Below, one piece after another: positions 18,490 to 26,720 of a DNA stretch of 46,058 bases. Both the position numbers and the translations under genes were made by a program. Numbering within the stretch: position 1 is the stretch's first letter; every line of letters starts with the position of its first letter. The notes under the pieces are model-generated. The model worked only from the letters and a program-made list of their open reading frames with translations, was not told the origin of the DNA and ran no database searches. The stretch covers positions 1-46,058 of the forward strand of contig NIUT01000087.1 in the NCBI GenBank assembly GCA_002254365.1, written 5' to 3'. This DNA is from Nitrospira sp. UW-LDO-01. GTDB lineage: Bacteria; Nitrospirota; Nitrospiria; Nitrospirales; Nitrospiraceae.

Positions 18490-19952
18490 CCTTTTCTGCA
18501 GCAGATCTCCTCCTCGTCCTGCCCGAGTTACTGGTCATCACCGCGGCCTGTGTCGTGCTCGTGCTCGACCCAGTGCTACGACCATCCGATAAGGATAGCC
18601 TGGTATGGGTGAGCCTAGGAACACTCGCCATTTGCATGGGCCTGACGGCGTCCCAAATGGGAACGCATGCGTCAATATTTAGTGGCCTTGTCGTCATCGA
18701 TGCCTTTGGAGCATTCTGGAAACTGCTGTTGTACTTTGTGACGGGACTCACAGTCCTACTGTCCTACTCCTATCTCAAAGAAGAGCGGCTGTATTTCGGT
18801 GAGTACTATGGCTTCATATTGCTCTCGCTGTGCGGCATGATGGTTATGGTCTCCGCCGCCGACTTGTTGACGATCTATCTTGGTACGGAATTGATGTCGC
18901 TCTCCCTGTACGTCCTGGCAGGTCTCAAACGGAAGGAGCCCCGCTCCCTCGAAGCATCGGCAAAATACTTCGTCTTGGGCGCATTTTCCTCCGGCATTCT
19001 CCTCTACGGCATTTCTCTCCTCTACGGAGCGACCGGCAGTACGAGACTGCCGGCGATTGCCTCGGCAATTGCGACCCAGGGGTTCACCGACCCGTTGCTG
19101 CTATTTGCAACGATCCTGTTGGCGGTGGGGTTTGGATTCAAAATGGCCGTCGTCCCCTTTCATATGTGGACACCGGACGTGTATCAAGGTGCCCCGACCT
19201 CCGTCACGGCGTTCATGGCAGTCGCATCCAAAGCCGCCAGCTTCGGCGCGTTTGTCCGCGTGTTCGTGGAAGGTTTGGGCGGAGTCAGGACCGATTGGTC
19301 CGCCATCTTCCTCCTCCTCTGTCTTGCTACCCTCATCGTGGGCAACATCGTCGCCTTGGTTCAGACGAACATCAAGCGAATGCTGGCCTATTCGAGCATT
19401 GCGCACGCCGGCTATGCCCTGATCGGTGTCGTCGCCGCTGGACGCACAGAGCCCTCGTCCGGCATTGCCAGCGTTCTGCTCTATATTGCCCTGTACACGT
19501 TCATGACGTTCGGCGCATTCGCCATTGTTGCGATGCTGCGAAAAGGCGCGGTCGAGGGTGAAGAGATCGAGGATTTCACCGGTCTAGCAAAACGCCATCC
19601 CCTTGCGGCGCTCCTGATGCTGATCTTTATGGTGTCTCTGGCAGGCATTCCACCGACCGCTGGTTTCATCGGGAAATTGTACGTCTTCAGATCCGCCGTG
19701 GAAGCTGGCATGGCCTGGGTGGCGGCCATTGCTCTCCTGTTTGCGGCAATCTCAGCCTATTACTATCTTCGGGTCGTCATGGTCATGTACATGCGAGATC
19801 CTATTGATGGAACGGACCCTGTCCCGCGCTTGGTGATGTCCCCAACCCTTTCCATTGTGCTAGCCTGTGCAGTCGCTGGGGTGGTGGTCTTCGGTATCTA
19901 CCCCAACCCACTCGTCAATCTGGCCCAGCAAGCCGTGTTGACGCTGAAGTAA
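18486..19952 (+). CDS. nuoN: NADH-quinone oxidoreductase subunit N
   Basis: NuoN (488 residues) is the third antiporter-like subunit, next to the quinone module. It shows the glutamate helix TIYLGTELMSLSLYVLAGLK, the broken-helix segment GFKMAVVPFHMWTPDVYQGA followed by PTSVTAF, and VQTNIKRMLAYSSIAHAGY. The open frame extends 115 codons upstream inside nuoM, but the ATG at 18486 starts the conserved N-terminus (MTFSAADLLLVLPELLVITA) and gives the ATGA overlap with nuoM. It ends the nuo cluster. Confidence 0.95.
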   Translation: MTFSAADLLLVLPELLVITAACVVLVLDPVLRPSDKDSLVWVSLGTLAICMGLTASQMGTHASIFSGLVVIDAFGAFWKLLLYFVTGLTVLLSYSYLKEERLYFGEYYGFILLSLCGMMVMVSAADLLTIYLGTELMSLSLYVLAGLKRKEPRSLEASAKYFVLGAFSSGILLYGISLLYGATGSTRLPAIASAIATQGFTDPLLLFATILLAVGFGFKMAVVPFHMWTPDVYQGAPTSVTAFMAVASKAASFGAFVRVFVEGLGGVRTDWSAIFLLLCLATLIVGNIVALVQTNIKRMLAYSSIAHAGYALIGVVAAGRTEPSSGIASVLLYIALYTFMTFGAFAIVAMLRKGAVEGEEIEDFTGLAKRHPLAALLMLIFMVSLAGIPPTAGFIGKLYVFRSAVEAGMAWVAAIALLFAAISAYYYLRVVMVMYMRDPIDGTDPVPRLVMSPTLSIVLACAVAGVVVFGIYPNPLVNLAQQAVLTLK

Positions 19953-19993
19953 GGCCATCCAGACTCTGCTGACTATTTGCCGGCAAGGATCGT

Positions 19994-20836
19994 ATGCCTG
20001 TCGTTCGCTTCCTGAGTGAGGCGGTCACATCGTTTTTACGCCAGGGATGCCCCAGCCTCGCGGCAGCCTTGGCGTTTTTCTCGCTGCTCTCATTGTTTCC
20101 CCTCGTCTTTCTCCTCTTGTATGGAATCGGGTTCCTTGTAAGTCAGAACGTGATCGGCGAGCAGTTCATGCTTAGTTTTCTCAAAGGGTTTCTGCCTTCC
20201 TTAGGGGAACGATTGGCGCAAGAACTCCATCGGATCAGTTCATTGGAAAGCGTCCGGTGGCTCGTGCTGCTGTCATTCTTCTGGTTTGGTGGACTTGTGT
20301 TCTACGAGCTCGATTATGCGCTGAATGTCGTGTTTGAGAGCACGCAAAAACGCCACCCGCTTATTTCCACTGCAATTTCCATCGCGCTGCTGGGATCCAC
20401 CGGCCTGTTACTCTTCACGTCCTATGTGGCCACTCAAGCCATTGCTTTTTTGACGGCCTATGCACCTCGGCTCTGGGGATTGGATCTTGTCGCCTTAGCC
20501 GCCCACGAATTTCATCTGACCTACACCCTCCCCTTTGCCCTTGCATTCCTGACGGTCAGCCTGCTCTACCGTCTTGTACCTCGACGTCGTCCACGATGGA
20601 GGGATGCCATGGCCGGCGCCCTCACATTCGGTTTGCTGTGGGTTGCAGCCAAGCTCTTGTTCGTCAATTATGGAGATTTTGCGACGGTCTATGCGCGACT
20701 CTATGGATCGTTGCTCGAGATCGTGCTCTTGTTGCTTTGGGTCTATTATTCTGCGGGGCTCCTGCTCTTCGGTGGCATCATTGCGCACAATCTGAAACAG
20801 ATTGCTTGGCCATCGCCCCCGGTTGAGGGCCGATAG
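19994..20836 (+). CDS. YihY/BrkB-family inner-membrane protein
   Basis: This 280-residue protein with about six membrane helices matches the YihY/virulence factor BrkB family, once misnamed ribonuclease BN. Family hallmarks are the N-terminal CPSLAAALAFFSLLSLFPL, the central FWFGGLVFYELDYALNVVFE, and RLVPRRRPRWRDAMAGALTF with a final LLLWVYYSAGLLLFGGIIAH. Biochemical function is not established for most members. It follows nuoN after 41 bases, so read-through from the nuo operon is possible, but nothing ties it to complex I. CAAGGAT at 19983-19989 serves as ribosome binding site. Confidence 0.88.
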   Translation: MPVVRFLSEAVTSFLRQGCPSLAAALAFFSLLSLFPLVFLLLYGIGFLVSQNVIGEQFMLSFLKGFLPSLGERLAQELHRISSLESVRWLVLLSFFWFGGLVFYELDYALNVVFESTQKRHPLISTAISIALLGSTGLLLFTSYVATQAIAFLTAYAPRLWGLDLVALAAHEFHLTYTLPFALAFLTVSLLYRLVPRRRPRWRDAMAGALTFGLLWVAAKLLFVNYGDFATVYARLYGSLLEIVLLLLWVYYSAGLLLFGGIIAHNLKQIAWPSPPVEGR

Positions 20837-20845
20837 CGGAACTGC

Positions 20846-20877
20846 TGCGGCAACAATAATTTAAGGTGAATGCCGCA
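20846..20877. terminator. Inverted repeat between convergent genes
   Basis: TGCGGCA (20846-20852) and TGCCGCA (20871-20877) form a 7-bp stem around an A/T-rich 18-base loop, just past the yihY-like stop and at the end of the convergent protease gene. The place suits a bidirectional terminator, but there is no T-run on either side. Confidence 0.35.
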
Positions 20878-20879
20878 AT

Positions 20880-22040
20880 TCAACGGATGGGGTGGCTACG
20901 AAGCTGCAGAAAATGCACAAGGGATGACTGTGTCACGAGTCCGACAATTTCTCCATCCTGCACGACGATGAGTCGATCCCATCCCTCACGAGCCATGCGG
21001 CCCATCGCTTGAATCGCCGGAACTTCAGGCGAAATGACCATCGAGGCTGAAAAGGGACGCATCACTTGATCAACCCGACGCCAGGACCAGGTCTCCGCCG
21101 GCACAGCCTGAATGTCGGGTACGGTCACAAGTCCGATCAGACGTCGATCTTCGACCACCGGAAATCCCCCGTAACCATAAGCCTGGAAATACCGGTTTAC
21201 CGCCTCATCAAGCGTGGTTTGGGCTGGAATCGACACAACCGTCGTCACCATCATGTCTTGAATCCGAGTTGTCGAAATGGAGTGCCGCAATGTCGCTTGT
21301 CGTCGGCTCGCCAACGCCGCGATATAGAGAAAGATTCCGATCAGTGCCAGCCATCCTCCAGTCCAGACCATCGACGCATCCAGCTCACCGGTTGCCGCTT
21401 GCTGGATTCGCAGCAGCCCCCAGAGCACGAAGATCACACCAAACCCGAGACCTGCCCCTGCGGCTTGTTTTGTCGCGCGATAATAATCCTTCCCCCAGGC
21501 CCACAAGCCCGCGCGCAGGATTCGCCCTCCGTCCAACGGAAACCCAGGAATGAGATTGAACACTCCGAGCTGGAGATTCCCCATTCCCAGCAAGAGCCCG
21601 AGCATGACCACCCCACGGAGCGCCTGTTCCTGTTGAATCGCCTCAGCCAGAGCGACAATCGCCAAGCAGCCCCCGCTGATCACGAAACTGACGATCGGTC
21701 CAGCGATCGCAATGAGAAACTCTGCCTTAGGGGACGGGGCCTCCTGGCGCATGTGCGCGACCCCGCCAAAGAGAAACAACGTGATCTGCTCAATCGGAAT
21801 CCGGTAGTACAGTGCGACGTAGGAATGTCCCAGCTCATGCAGAAGGACGGACAGAAAGAGGAGCGCCGCCGCGACGGCTCCCATCACCCAATAGCGCCCA
21901 GGACTGAGTCCGGGGAGAGTCTCCGGCAGGTAGTCTGTTGAGAGCGTCCACGTGGCGAGGAGAAACACCGCAAACCAGGACGCGTGGATTCGAATGGGAA
22001 TGCCCAACGCTCGGCCGATTTCCCACGAACGCATCTGCAT
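20880..22040 (-). CDS. Site-2 protease family (M50) zinc metalloprotease with two CBS domains
   Basis: A membrane-embedded metalloprotease of the M50/S2P SpoIVFB-like group, 386 residues. The zinc motif HELGH is at residues 68-72 and the third ligand Asp170 is in NLIPGFPLDGGR. About six membrane helices span residues 15-240. Two CBS repeats follow (about 250-305 and 315-375; MMVTTVVSIPAQTTLDEAVN and VMRPFSASMVISPEVPAIQA), which usually bind adenine nucleotides and gate activity. The substrate is unknown; family members cleave anti-sigma or sporulation factors within the membrane. Starts are ambiguous: GTG at 22049, ATG at 22040 (chosen) or ATG at 22034, none with a good ribosome binding site. 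Confidence 0.88.
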   Translation of the reverse strand: MQMRSWEIGRALGIPIRIHASWFAVFLLATWTLSTDYLPETLPGLSPGRYWVMGAVAAALLFLSVLLHELGHSYVALYYRIPIEQITLFLFGGVAHMRQEAPSPKAEFLIAIAGPIVSFVISGGCLAIVALAEAIQQEQALRGVVMLGLLLGMGNLQLGVFNLIPGFPLDGGRILRAGLWAWGKDYYRATKQAAGAGLGFGVIFVLWGLLRIQQAATGELDASMVWTGGWLALIGIFLYIAALASRRQATLRHSISTTRIQDMMVTTVVSIPAQTTLDEAVNRYFQAYGYGGFPVVEDRRLIGLVTVPDIQAVPAETWSWRRVDQVMRPFSASMVISPEVPAIQAMGRMAREGWDRLIVVQDGEIVGLVTQSSLVHFLQLRSHPIR

Positions 22041-22096
22041 GTCGCACACCGTAACAGTGGAACGGGGAAGGGGTCAATCTTCTCCCTCTGTTCATG

Positions 22097-22112
22097 TATA
22101 CTAATTTTGATG
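22097..22112 (+). promoter_or_regulatory. -10-like box directly before the deacetylase start
   Basis: TATACT at 22097-22102 lies seven bases before the ATG at 22110, with no Shine-Dalgarno sequence between. If used, transcription would start at or within a base or two of the ATG, giving a leaderless mRNA. No convincing -35 box is seen. Confidence 0.3.
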
Positions 22113-22826
22113 AGACGACTGGTTCCAATACACGCAGTGTTATACCTGCTCTCCCTCATAGCCCTTGAGCTGACACCATCGACTCCAAGTTTTGCCCAAG
22201 TCATCACTTCTGGTCCACCGAGCTGTCCCGGTGTAGCCCTGACGTTTGATCTCTGCCCGGTGCGCACAGGATCCGGGTATGATCAGCCGTTAATGGACTA
22301 TCTGATTACCCATCGCATCCCAGCCACATTCTTTATGTCTGGTAAGTGGATGGCCAAACATGATGTGGAAGTGGAACATCTGCTGGGTCTGGACTTTTTT
22401 GAAGTTGGGACCCATGGTGAGGTGCACGCTCACCTTCCCATGCACAATGCCGACGAACAACGCACGGAAATCCTCGGCCCCGTCAAAATGCTACAGGCGC
22501 ACTATGGCCATAAAGCCAGCCTCTTTCGCCCACCGTATGGAGAATACAATGATCTGACTGTCGCTGTAGTCAAACTGCTCGGCCTGCAATTTATCCAATG
22601 GAATATTGAATCGGGCGATCCAGATCCCACACTTTCTGCGGGGAAAATTCTGCTCAGAATTGCCAAGCGCGTAAAGCCCGGCAGTATCATCGTGCTTCAC
22701 GCCAATGGAAAGGGTAAGCAGACTCGACAGGTGGTCGAGCACCTCACCCGTGAGATTCTCCCGGCTAAGAACCTTCGCCCGGTGACCGTGAGCGAGCTAT
22801 TGGATTGTACATCCCGGACCCCATGA
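22110..22826 (+). CDS. Secreted polysaccharide-deacetylase-like protein
   Basis: A 238-residue NodB-fold protein with an N-terminal signal peptide (about residues 1-30, ending PSFAQ), so probably periplasmic. Motifs: VALTFDLCP (43-50), GTHGEVHAHL (100-109, with metal ligands His102 and His106), FRPPYGEY (139-146), IQWNIESGDPDP (162-173), and IVLHANG (194-200). In canonical members the first motif is TFDDGP, and its second Asp is a metal ligand; here that place is Leu48, so metal binding or substrate may differ. The substrate (chitin, peptidoglycan or another N-acylated glycan) cannot be told. It overlaps the next gene by four bases. The open frame extends upstream to 21984, but that part is antisense to the protease gene. 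Confidence 0.8.
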   Translation: MRRLVPIHAVLYLLSLIALELTPSTPSFAQVITSGPPSCPGVALTFDLCPVRTGSGYDQPLMDYLITHRIPATFFMSGKWMAKHDVEVEHLLGLDFFEVGTHGEVHAHLPMHNADEQRTEILGPVKMLQAHYGHKASLFRPPYGEYNDLTVAVVKLLGLQFIQWNIESGDPDPTLSAGKILLRIAKRVKPGSIIVLHANGKGKQTRQVVEHLTREILPAKNLRPVTVSELLDCTSRTP

Positions 22827-23296
22827 CGACGTCGGACATCAGAACCATGGTGCCGGATGATCGGAAGGCGGTTATCCAGCTATTGAGCGATTCCGAACCA
22901 TGGAACCGTCTGGGCTATGGAACGGATGATTGGAGCCGTATCTTTTGTCCGCTGCCTCAAGGGCGGGATTGCTATGTCGCTCAATTTGATGGACAAGTGG
23001 CCGGCGTCGCGATCGTCAAGCAGAAGTTTCTCTTGGGTGACTACCTTGAACTCTTAGGTGTGGCCATATGGGCCCGACAGAGGGGAACCGGCAGTCAGCT
23101 GTTGCAACACATCGAGACTCTCGTGTTTCAGAGAACCAGGAATCTGTTTGCTTGTGTGTCGGACTTCAATGAACCAGCTAGGGCATTTTACAAGAAACAG
23201 GGCTACCAAGAAATCGGCCCCATGCCGAACTTTTTGATTCCTGGCAGCTCTGAAATTCTATTGCGCAAGACAGCGGGACCAGCCAGAAAGAACTAA
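22823..23296 (+). CDS. GNAT-family N-acetyltransferase
   Basis: A 157-residue single-domain GNAT acyltransferase. The acetyl-CoA pyrophosphate-binding motif RQRGTGSQLLQ follows the beta-4 strand ELLGVAIWA, and the C-terminal FNEPARAFYKKQGYQEIG matches motif B of the fold. The ATG at 22823 overlaps the deacetylase stop (ATGA), implying translational coupling and perhaps related chemistry on amino sugars. A TTG at 22805 is also in frame but less likely. The substrate is not predictable from sequence. Confidence 0.83.
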   Translation: MTTSDIRTMVPDDRKAVIQLLSDSEPWNRLGYGTDDWSRIFCPLPQGRDCYVAQFDGQVAGVAIVKQKFLLGDYLELLGVAIWARQRGTGSQLLQHIETLVFQRTRNLFACVSDFNEPARAFYKKQGYQEIGPMPNFLIPGSSEILLRKTAGPARKN

Positions 23297-23357
23297 TGGC
23301 TTATGGTACAAAATGGTTTTTTTGATCTGGCCCTGCCATTGGTGATACGCCATCTGC

Positions 23358-23374
23358 TATAAGCTCTAGTCATG
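23358..23374 (+). promoter_or_regulatory. -10-like box directly before the VOC gene
   Basis: TATAAG (23358-23363) ends eight bases before the ATG at 23372, and no ribosome binding site is present. This is a second candidate for leaderless transcription in this neighbourhood. The -35 position (GCCATT) is not consensus. Confidence 0.3.
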
Positions 23375-23770
23375 AAGGTTAAAAAGTTGCTCCACACCCG
23401 CATGCGCGTCAGCGATTTGGATGAGACCATCCGGTTTTACACAACTGTGTTGGGGCTTGAAGTTCTTGAGCGAAAAATCTCCCCACGTGGCTCTCAACTG
23501 GCCTTCTTGAAAGTACCCAACAGTGACGAGTTGATTGAATTAACCAGCTTCCCTCCCAGCGGACCAGTGCGGGTACAAGAAGACCTGGTTCACCTGGCCT
23601 TTCAAGTCGAGAGTCTTGATGAAACAATCAGCTCACTCACAACGCAGGGGGTCAAGATCACGGATGGTCCAACGAAATCCTCCTCCGGGAGTCGCTTCAT
23701 CTTTATCGACGCCCCGGACGGCTATGAGATTGAGCTGATCGAACGGCCAGCAGGTGTGGACATCGTCTAG
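23372..23770 (+). CDS. VOC-superfamily (glyoxalase I-like) protein
   Basis: A 132-residue protein with the paired beta-alpha-beta-beta-beta fold of glyoxalase I and extradiol dioxygenases. Candidate metal ligands sit at the expected places: His8 (LLHTRMRVSDLDETIRFYTT), Glu in DELIELTSF, His in DLVHLAFQV, and Glu in DGYEIELIE. It resembles lactoylglutathione lyase (YTTVLGLEVLERK), so methylglyoxal detoxification is possible, but VOC proteins are diverse and the substrate is inferred only weakly. It stands alone, upstream of the dapF-like gene. Confidence 0.8.
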   Translation: MKVKKLLHTRMRVSDLDETIRFYTTVLGLEVLERKISPRGSQLAFLKVPNSDELIELTSFPPSGPVRVQEDLVHLAFQVESLDETISSLTTQGVKITDGPTKSSSGSRFIFIDAPDGYEIELIERPAGVDIV

Positions 23771-23815
23771 CCCGAAGAACCCTTCAAACGGTCAACCTTC
23801 AATCTCTTGTCCACA

Positions 23816-23845
23816 TTGACGACATGACTCTCCCCGCAGTACCTT
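23816..23845 (+). promoter_or_regulatory. Possible promoter of the dapF-like gene
   Basis: TTGACG (23816-23821) and TACCTT (23840-23845) are separated by 18 bases and precede the start by about 50. The -10 match is weak. Confidence 0.25.
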
Positions 23846-23895
23846 CTCTCCTTCGAATGCCCCATGCCGATTGACATATCTGGAGGATTGCAGAA

Positions 23896-24765
23896 ATGAA
23901 GAACGGGTTTTTCCGTGGACACGGGTTGGGTAACGATTATGTTGTGATGGACCCCAAAGAGCTGACGTTCAAGTTGACGCCGAAGACCATCAAAGCGATC
24001 TGTGACCGCAACTGGGGGCTCGGCAGCGACGGGATCTTAGCCCTGGTCCCCTCAAAAAAGGCGAATTTTGGGCTGCGCATCTTTAATCCAGACGGTAGCG
24101 AAGCCGAGAAGTCAGGGAATGGGCTGCGCATTTTCGCCCGGTACCTCCATGCGACCTGCAAAACGAAGAAAAAGCGTTTCACGGTCGAAACCAAGGGGGG
24201 GGTCGTCAGCATTGACCTGCATGTCGATCGACACGGTGATGCCGGTGCTGCCACGGTTGAGATGGGGATGCCCACATTTAAGCCCGAGGCGCTCCCCTGT
24301 TCGCTTGACGTCCCAGAGTTGATTCAGCAGCCGATTGAAGCAGCTGGAACTCCACTGACTTTTACCGGCGTGAGCGTCGGAAACCCCCATTGCGTTGTCT
24401 TCAAGCCGGCGGGCAAATCCTGGTCGCGCGAAGAGCTCTTGGCACTTGGGCCGGCCCTTGAAAACCACAAACTGTTTCCCAAACGAACCAACGTGCAACT
24501 GGCCGTTCCAACCGGGCCCAAAGAAATCTTCATTCTGATTTGGGAACGTGGGGCCGGAGAAACACAGGCCTCCGGTTCATCATCTTGCGCGGCAGCGAGC
24601 GTAGCGGTACGTCTCGGGCTGGTGAAGAGTCCTGTGACGGTAAAGATGCCCGGCGGCACGCTGAATATCGAGGTGGCTCCCGACTTTAGTCTCACCATGA
24701 AAGGCCCTGTTGCCGAGGTGGCCCGTGGCACGTTGAGTCCATCGTTTGTCCGCTCGCTGAAGTAG
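23896..24765 (+). CDS. dapF: Diaminopimelate epimerase homologue with both catalytic cysteines replaced by Ser
   Basis: A 289-residue DapF-fold protein. DapF converts LL- to meso-diaminopimelate for lysine and peptidoglycan using a two-cysteine acid/base pair. Substrate-pocket motifs are kept: GHGLGNDYVVMD (N-terminus), NPDGSEAEKSGNG (from about residue 65), VGNPHCVVF, RTNVQLAV and ERGAGETQA. But the first catalytic position is Ser73 (KSGNG instead of CGNG) and the second is Ser226 (QASGSSS instead of ACGSG). A nearby Cys231 matches a conserved non-catalytic cysteine. It could be a Ser-based isomerase, a different racemase, or an inactive paralogue. GGAGG at 23882-23886 is its ribosome binding site. 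Confidence 0.8.
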   Translation: MKNGFFRGHGLGNDYVVMDPKELTFKLTPKTIKAICDRNWGLGSDGILALVPSKKANFGLRIFNPDGSEAEKSGNGLRIFARYLHATCKTKKKRFTVETKGGVVSIDLHVDRHGDAGAATVEMGMPTFKPEALPCSLDVPELIQQPIEAAGTPLTFTGVSVGNPHCVVFKPAGKSWSREELLALGPALENHKLFPKRTNVQLAVPTGPKEIFILIWERGAGETQASGSSSCAAASVAVRLGLVKSPVTVKMPGGTLNIEVAPDFSLTMKGPVAEVARGTLSPSFVRSLK

Positions 24766-24808
24766 TACGCGTGCAACTGATGGCTGTCAGCTTGATTGCG
24801 TCTCTACA

Positions 24809-24837
24809 TTGCTCACGCCCTCTTCACACCGTACAAT
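24809..24837 (+). promoter_or_regulatory. Likely sigma70-type promoter of uvrC
   Basis: TTGCTC (24809-24814) and TACAAT (24832-24837) are separated by exactly 17 bases and precede the uvrC ATG by 46. The -10 box matches five of six consensus bases. This is the best-formed promoter in the window. Confidence 0.45.
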
Positions 24838-24870
24838 GTCCAAGATCATCCTATTGTTAGTCCTACCTGA

Positions 24871-24887
24871 AGGCTGATAGCTGATGG
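24871..24887 (+). repeat. Tandem GCTGATA/GCTGATG repeat overlapping the uvrC start
   Basis: AGGCTGATAGCTGATGG contains two near-identical heptamers; the second supplies the uvrC start codon. A related word, GGCTGTCAGCTT, stands about 90 bases upstream. It replaces any normal Shine-Dalgarno sequence. Confidence 0.35.
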
Positions 24888-26692
24888 TTCTCTCATCGGA
24901 TTTACAATCCAAACTCGCCCATCTGCCAGAGAGTCCCGGCTGCTACCTGTTCAAGAACGAGCAACAAGACATCATTTACATCGGGAAAGCTGCAGTACTC
25001 GCCGACCGTGTCCGATCGTATTTCCAGAAGAGTGCCGACCACAGCCCCAAGACCAACTTGCTCGTTGATCAGGTGGCCGATCTGGAAACGATCGTGACGC
25101 GATCCGAGCTCGAAGCGCTGATTCTCGAAAGCAATCTAGTCAAGCGCCACAAACCCCGATTCAACGTTGTGCTGCGGGACGACAAGCAGTATCCCTACGT
25201 GCGGCTGCCGATCAAGGATGACTTTCCTCGACTGTCGATCGTGCGCCGCGTGCAAAAGGACGGGGCGCTCTACTATGGCCCCTATACCCCAGCGAACGCC
25301 CTGCGAGAGACCTTGAAAGTCATCAAACACGTCTTTCCGCTTGCCACCTGCACGATTGATATCAACGGAACGGCCGACCGCGCCTGTATCGAGTTTGAAA
25401 TCAAACGATGCATGGCGCCTTGTACAGGGAATCAGACAAAGGCCGAATATCATCAGATCGTCAAACAAGTCCGTCAGTTTCTGGAAGGCCGAGACCATGA
25501 GTTGCTGGATGATCTTCGGACTCGGATGGAGGCCGCAGCAGACCGGGAGGAATTCGAGGAAGCCGCACGGTTACGGGATCGTCTCTTTAAGATCGAACGG
25601 ATGCTGGAGAAGCAGCGGATCACGCAGACCTCAGCCGTTGATCAAGATGTGATCGGCCTCTCCAGACAAGGCGCCGCCGTCGACCTTCAGATTCTGTTCG
25701 TGCGCGGCGGCTTGCTGATCGGGCGGAAAGATTTCTTCTGGCCTGAGTCGGCTGATGCCTCGGACGAGGAACTCGTTCGCTCAGCCATCGAACAATTTTA
25801 TAACAAGGATGGGCAGCCTCCGAGAGAACTGCTCATCCCAACCGACCTCGAAGACACGACATTGATTCAACAATGGCTTTCCGAAAAGCGAGGCGAATCG
25901 GTTCGCGTTTGCTCGCCCGAGCGAGGCACCAAACATCAACTCGTCCTCTTAGCTGAGGAGAATGCGGCCGCGGCTGTGGCCAACCACCTACGTGACGAAG
26001 AACTTGACCGACAAGCCGGTGAGGAACTGAAGCGGATGCTACGACTCGATCAGGCTCCGCGTCGCATTGAAGGATTCGACATTTCCAATACCATGGGCAA
26101 CCAATCGGTCGCATCGATGGTCGTCTGGGAAGACGGACAGATGAAGAAAATGGATTATCGGCGGTTCAAGATCCAAACTGTCGTCGGCGCCAACGACTTT
26201 GCCAGTATGAAGGAAGTGGTCACACGTCGATATGGGCGGGAAGAGAACCTGCCCCAGCCCGATCTGATTCTTATCGACGGCGGGTTAGGACAACTGGCGG
26301 CGGCGCTCGAGGGGCTCAAAGCGGTTGGGCAACAGAGCTTGCCGATCCTCGGATTGGCCAAGGCCCGCGGGGAGAAAGAAGAGCGTGTTTTTCTGGCAGG
26401 GAGGAAAAATCCTATTGCCCTCAAACCGCAATCTCCCTCCACCCACCTGCTCCAGCGCATCCGCGATGAAGCCCATCGCTTTGCGATCACCTTCCATCGA
26501 AAGCTGCGCAGTAAAGTGCTGATCAGCTCCAAACTTGATCACGTCATCGGAATCGGTGAGATACGCCGCGATCGACTTTTAGAACGATTCGGCAGCCTCG
26601 AACAATTAGCCTCTGCCAGCGACGAAGCTCTACGGGAGGCTGGATTGAATATGGAAACCATGGTCAATCTCCGCAAGACCCTTGGCAATTGA
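24884..26692 (+). CDS. uvrC: Excinuclease ABC subunit C
   Basis: UvrC (602 residues) makes both incisions in nucleotide excision repair after UvrA/UvrB mark the lesion. Domains in order: an N-terminal GIY-YIG nuclease (SPGCYLFKNEQQDIIYIGKA, about residues 16-35), a Cys-rich linker (CIEFEIKRCMAPCTG), the UvrB-binding UVR motif (about 210-245, EEFEEAARLRDRLFKIERM), the RNase H-like 5' endonuclease (IEGFDISNTMGNQSVASMVV, LILIDGGLGQL), and C-terminal helix-hairpin-helix repeats (GIGEIRRDRLLERFG). Length is normal. A promoter-like pair lies 46 bases upstream. Confidence 0.95.
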   Translation: MVLSSDLQSKLAHLPESPGCYLFKNEQQDIIYIGKAAVLADRVRSYFQKSADHSPKTNLLVDQVADLETIVTRSELEALILESNLVKRHKPRFNVVLRDDKQYPYVRLPIKDDFPRLSIVRRVQKDGALYYGPYTPANALRETLKVIKHVFPLATCTIDINGTADRACIEFEIKRCMAPCTGNQTKAEYHQIVKQVRQFLEGRDHELLDDLRTRMEAAADREEFEEAARLRDRLFKIERMLEKQRITQTSAVDQDVIGLSRQGAAVDLQILFVRGGLLIGRKDFFWPESADASDEELVRSAIEQFYNKDGQPPRELLIPTDLEDTTLIQQWLSEKRGESVRVCSPERGTKHQLVLLAEENAAAAVANHLRDEELDRQAGEELKRMLRLDQAPRRIEGFDISNTMGNQSVASMVVWEDGQMKKMDYRRFKIQTVVGANDFASMKEVVTRRYGREENLPQPDLILIDGGLGQLAAALEGLKAVGQQSLPILGLAKARGEKEERVFLAGRKNPIALKPQSPSTHLLQRIRDEAHRFAITFHRKLRSKVLISSKLDHVIGIGEIRRDRLLERFGSLEQLASASDEALREAGLNMETMVNLRKTLGN

Positions 26693-26720
26693 TCGGTATC
26701 CGTCCCGAGCCACTTTCCAG

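Noticed and set aside
21066..21941. 291-codon plus-strand frame inside the site-2 protease gene
   Set aside because: It is exactly antisense to a well-supported M50 protease with HELGH and CBS domains; its translation is low-complexity Arg/Pro/His-rich.
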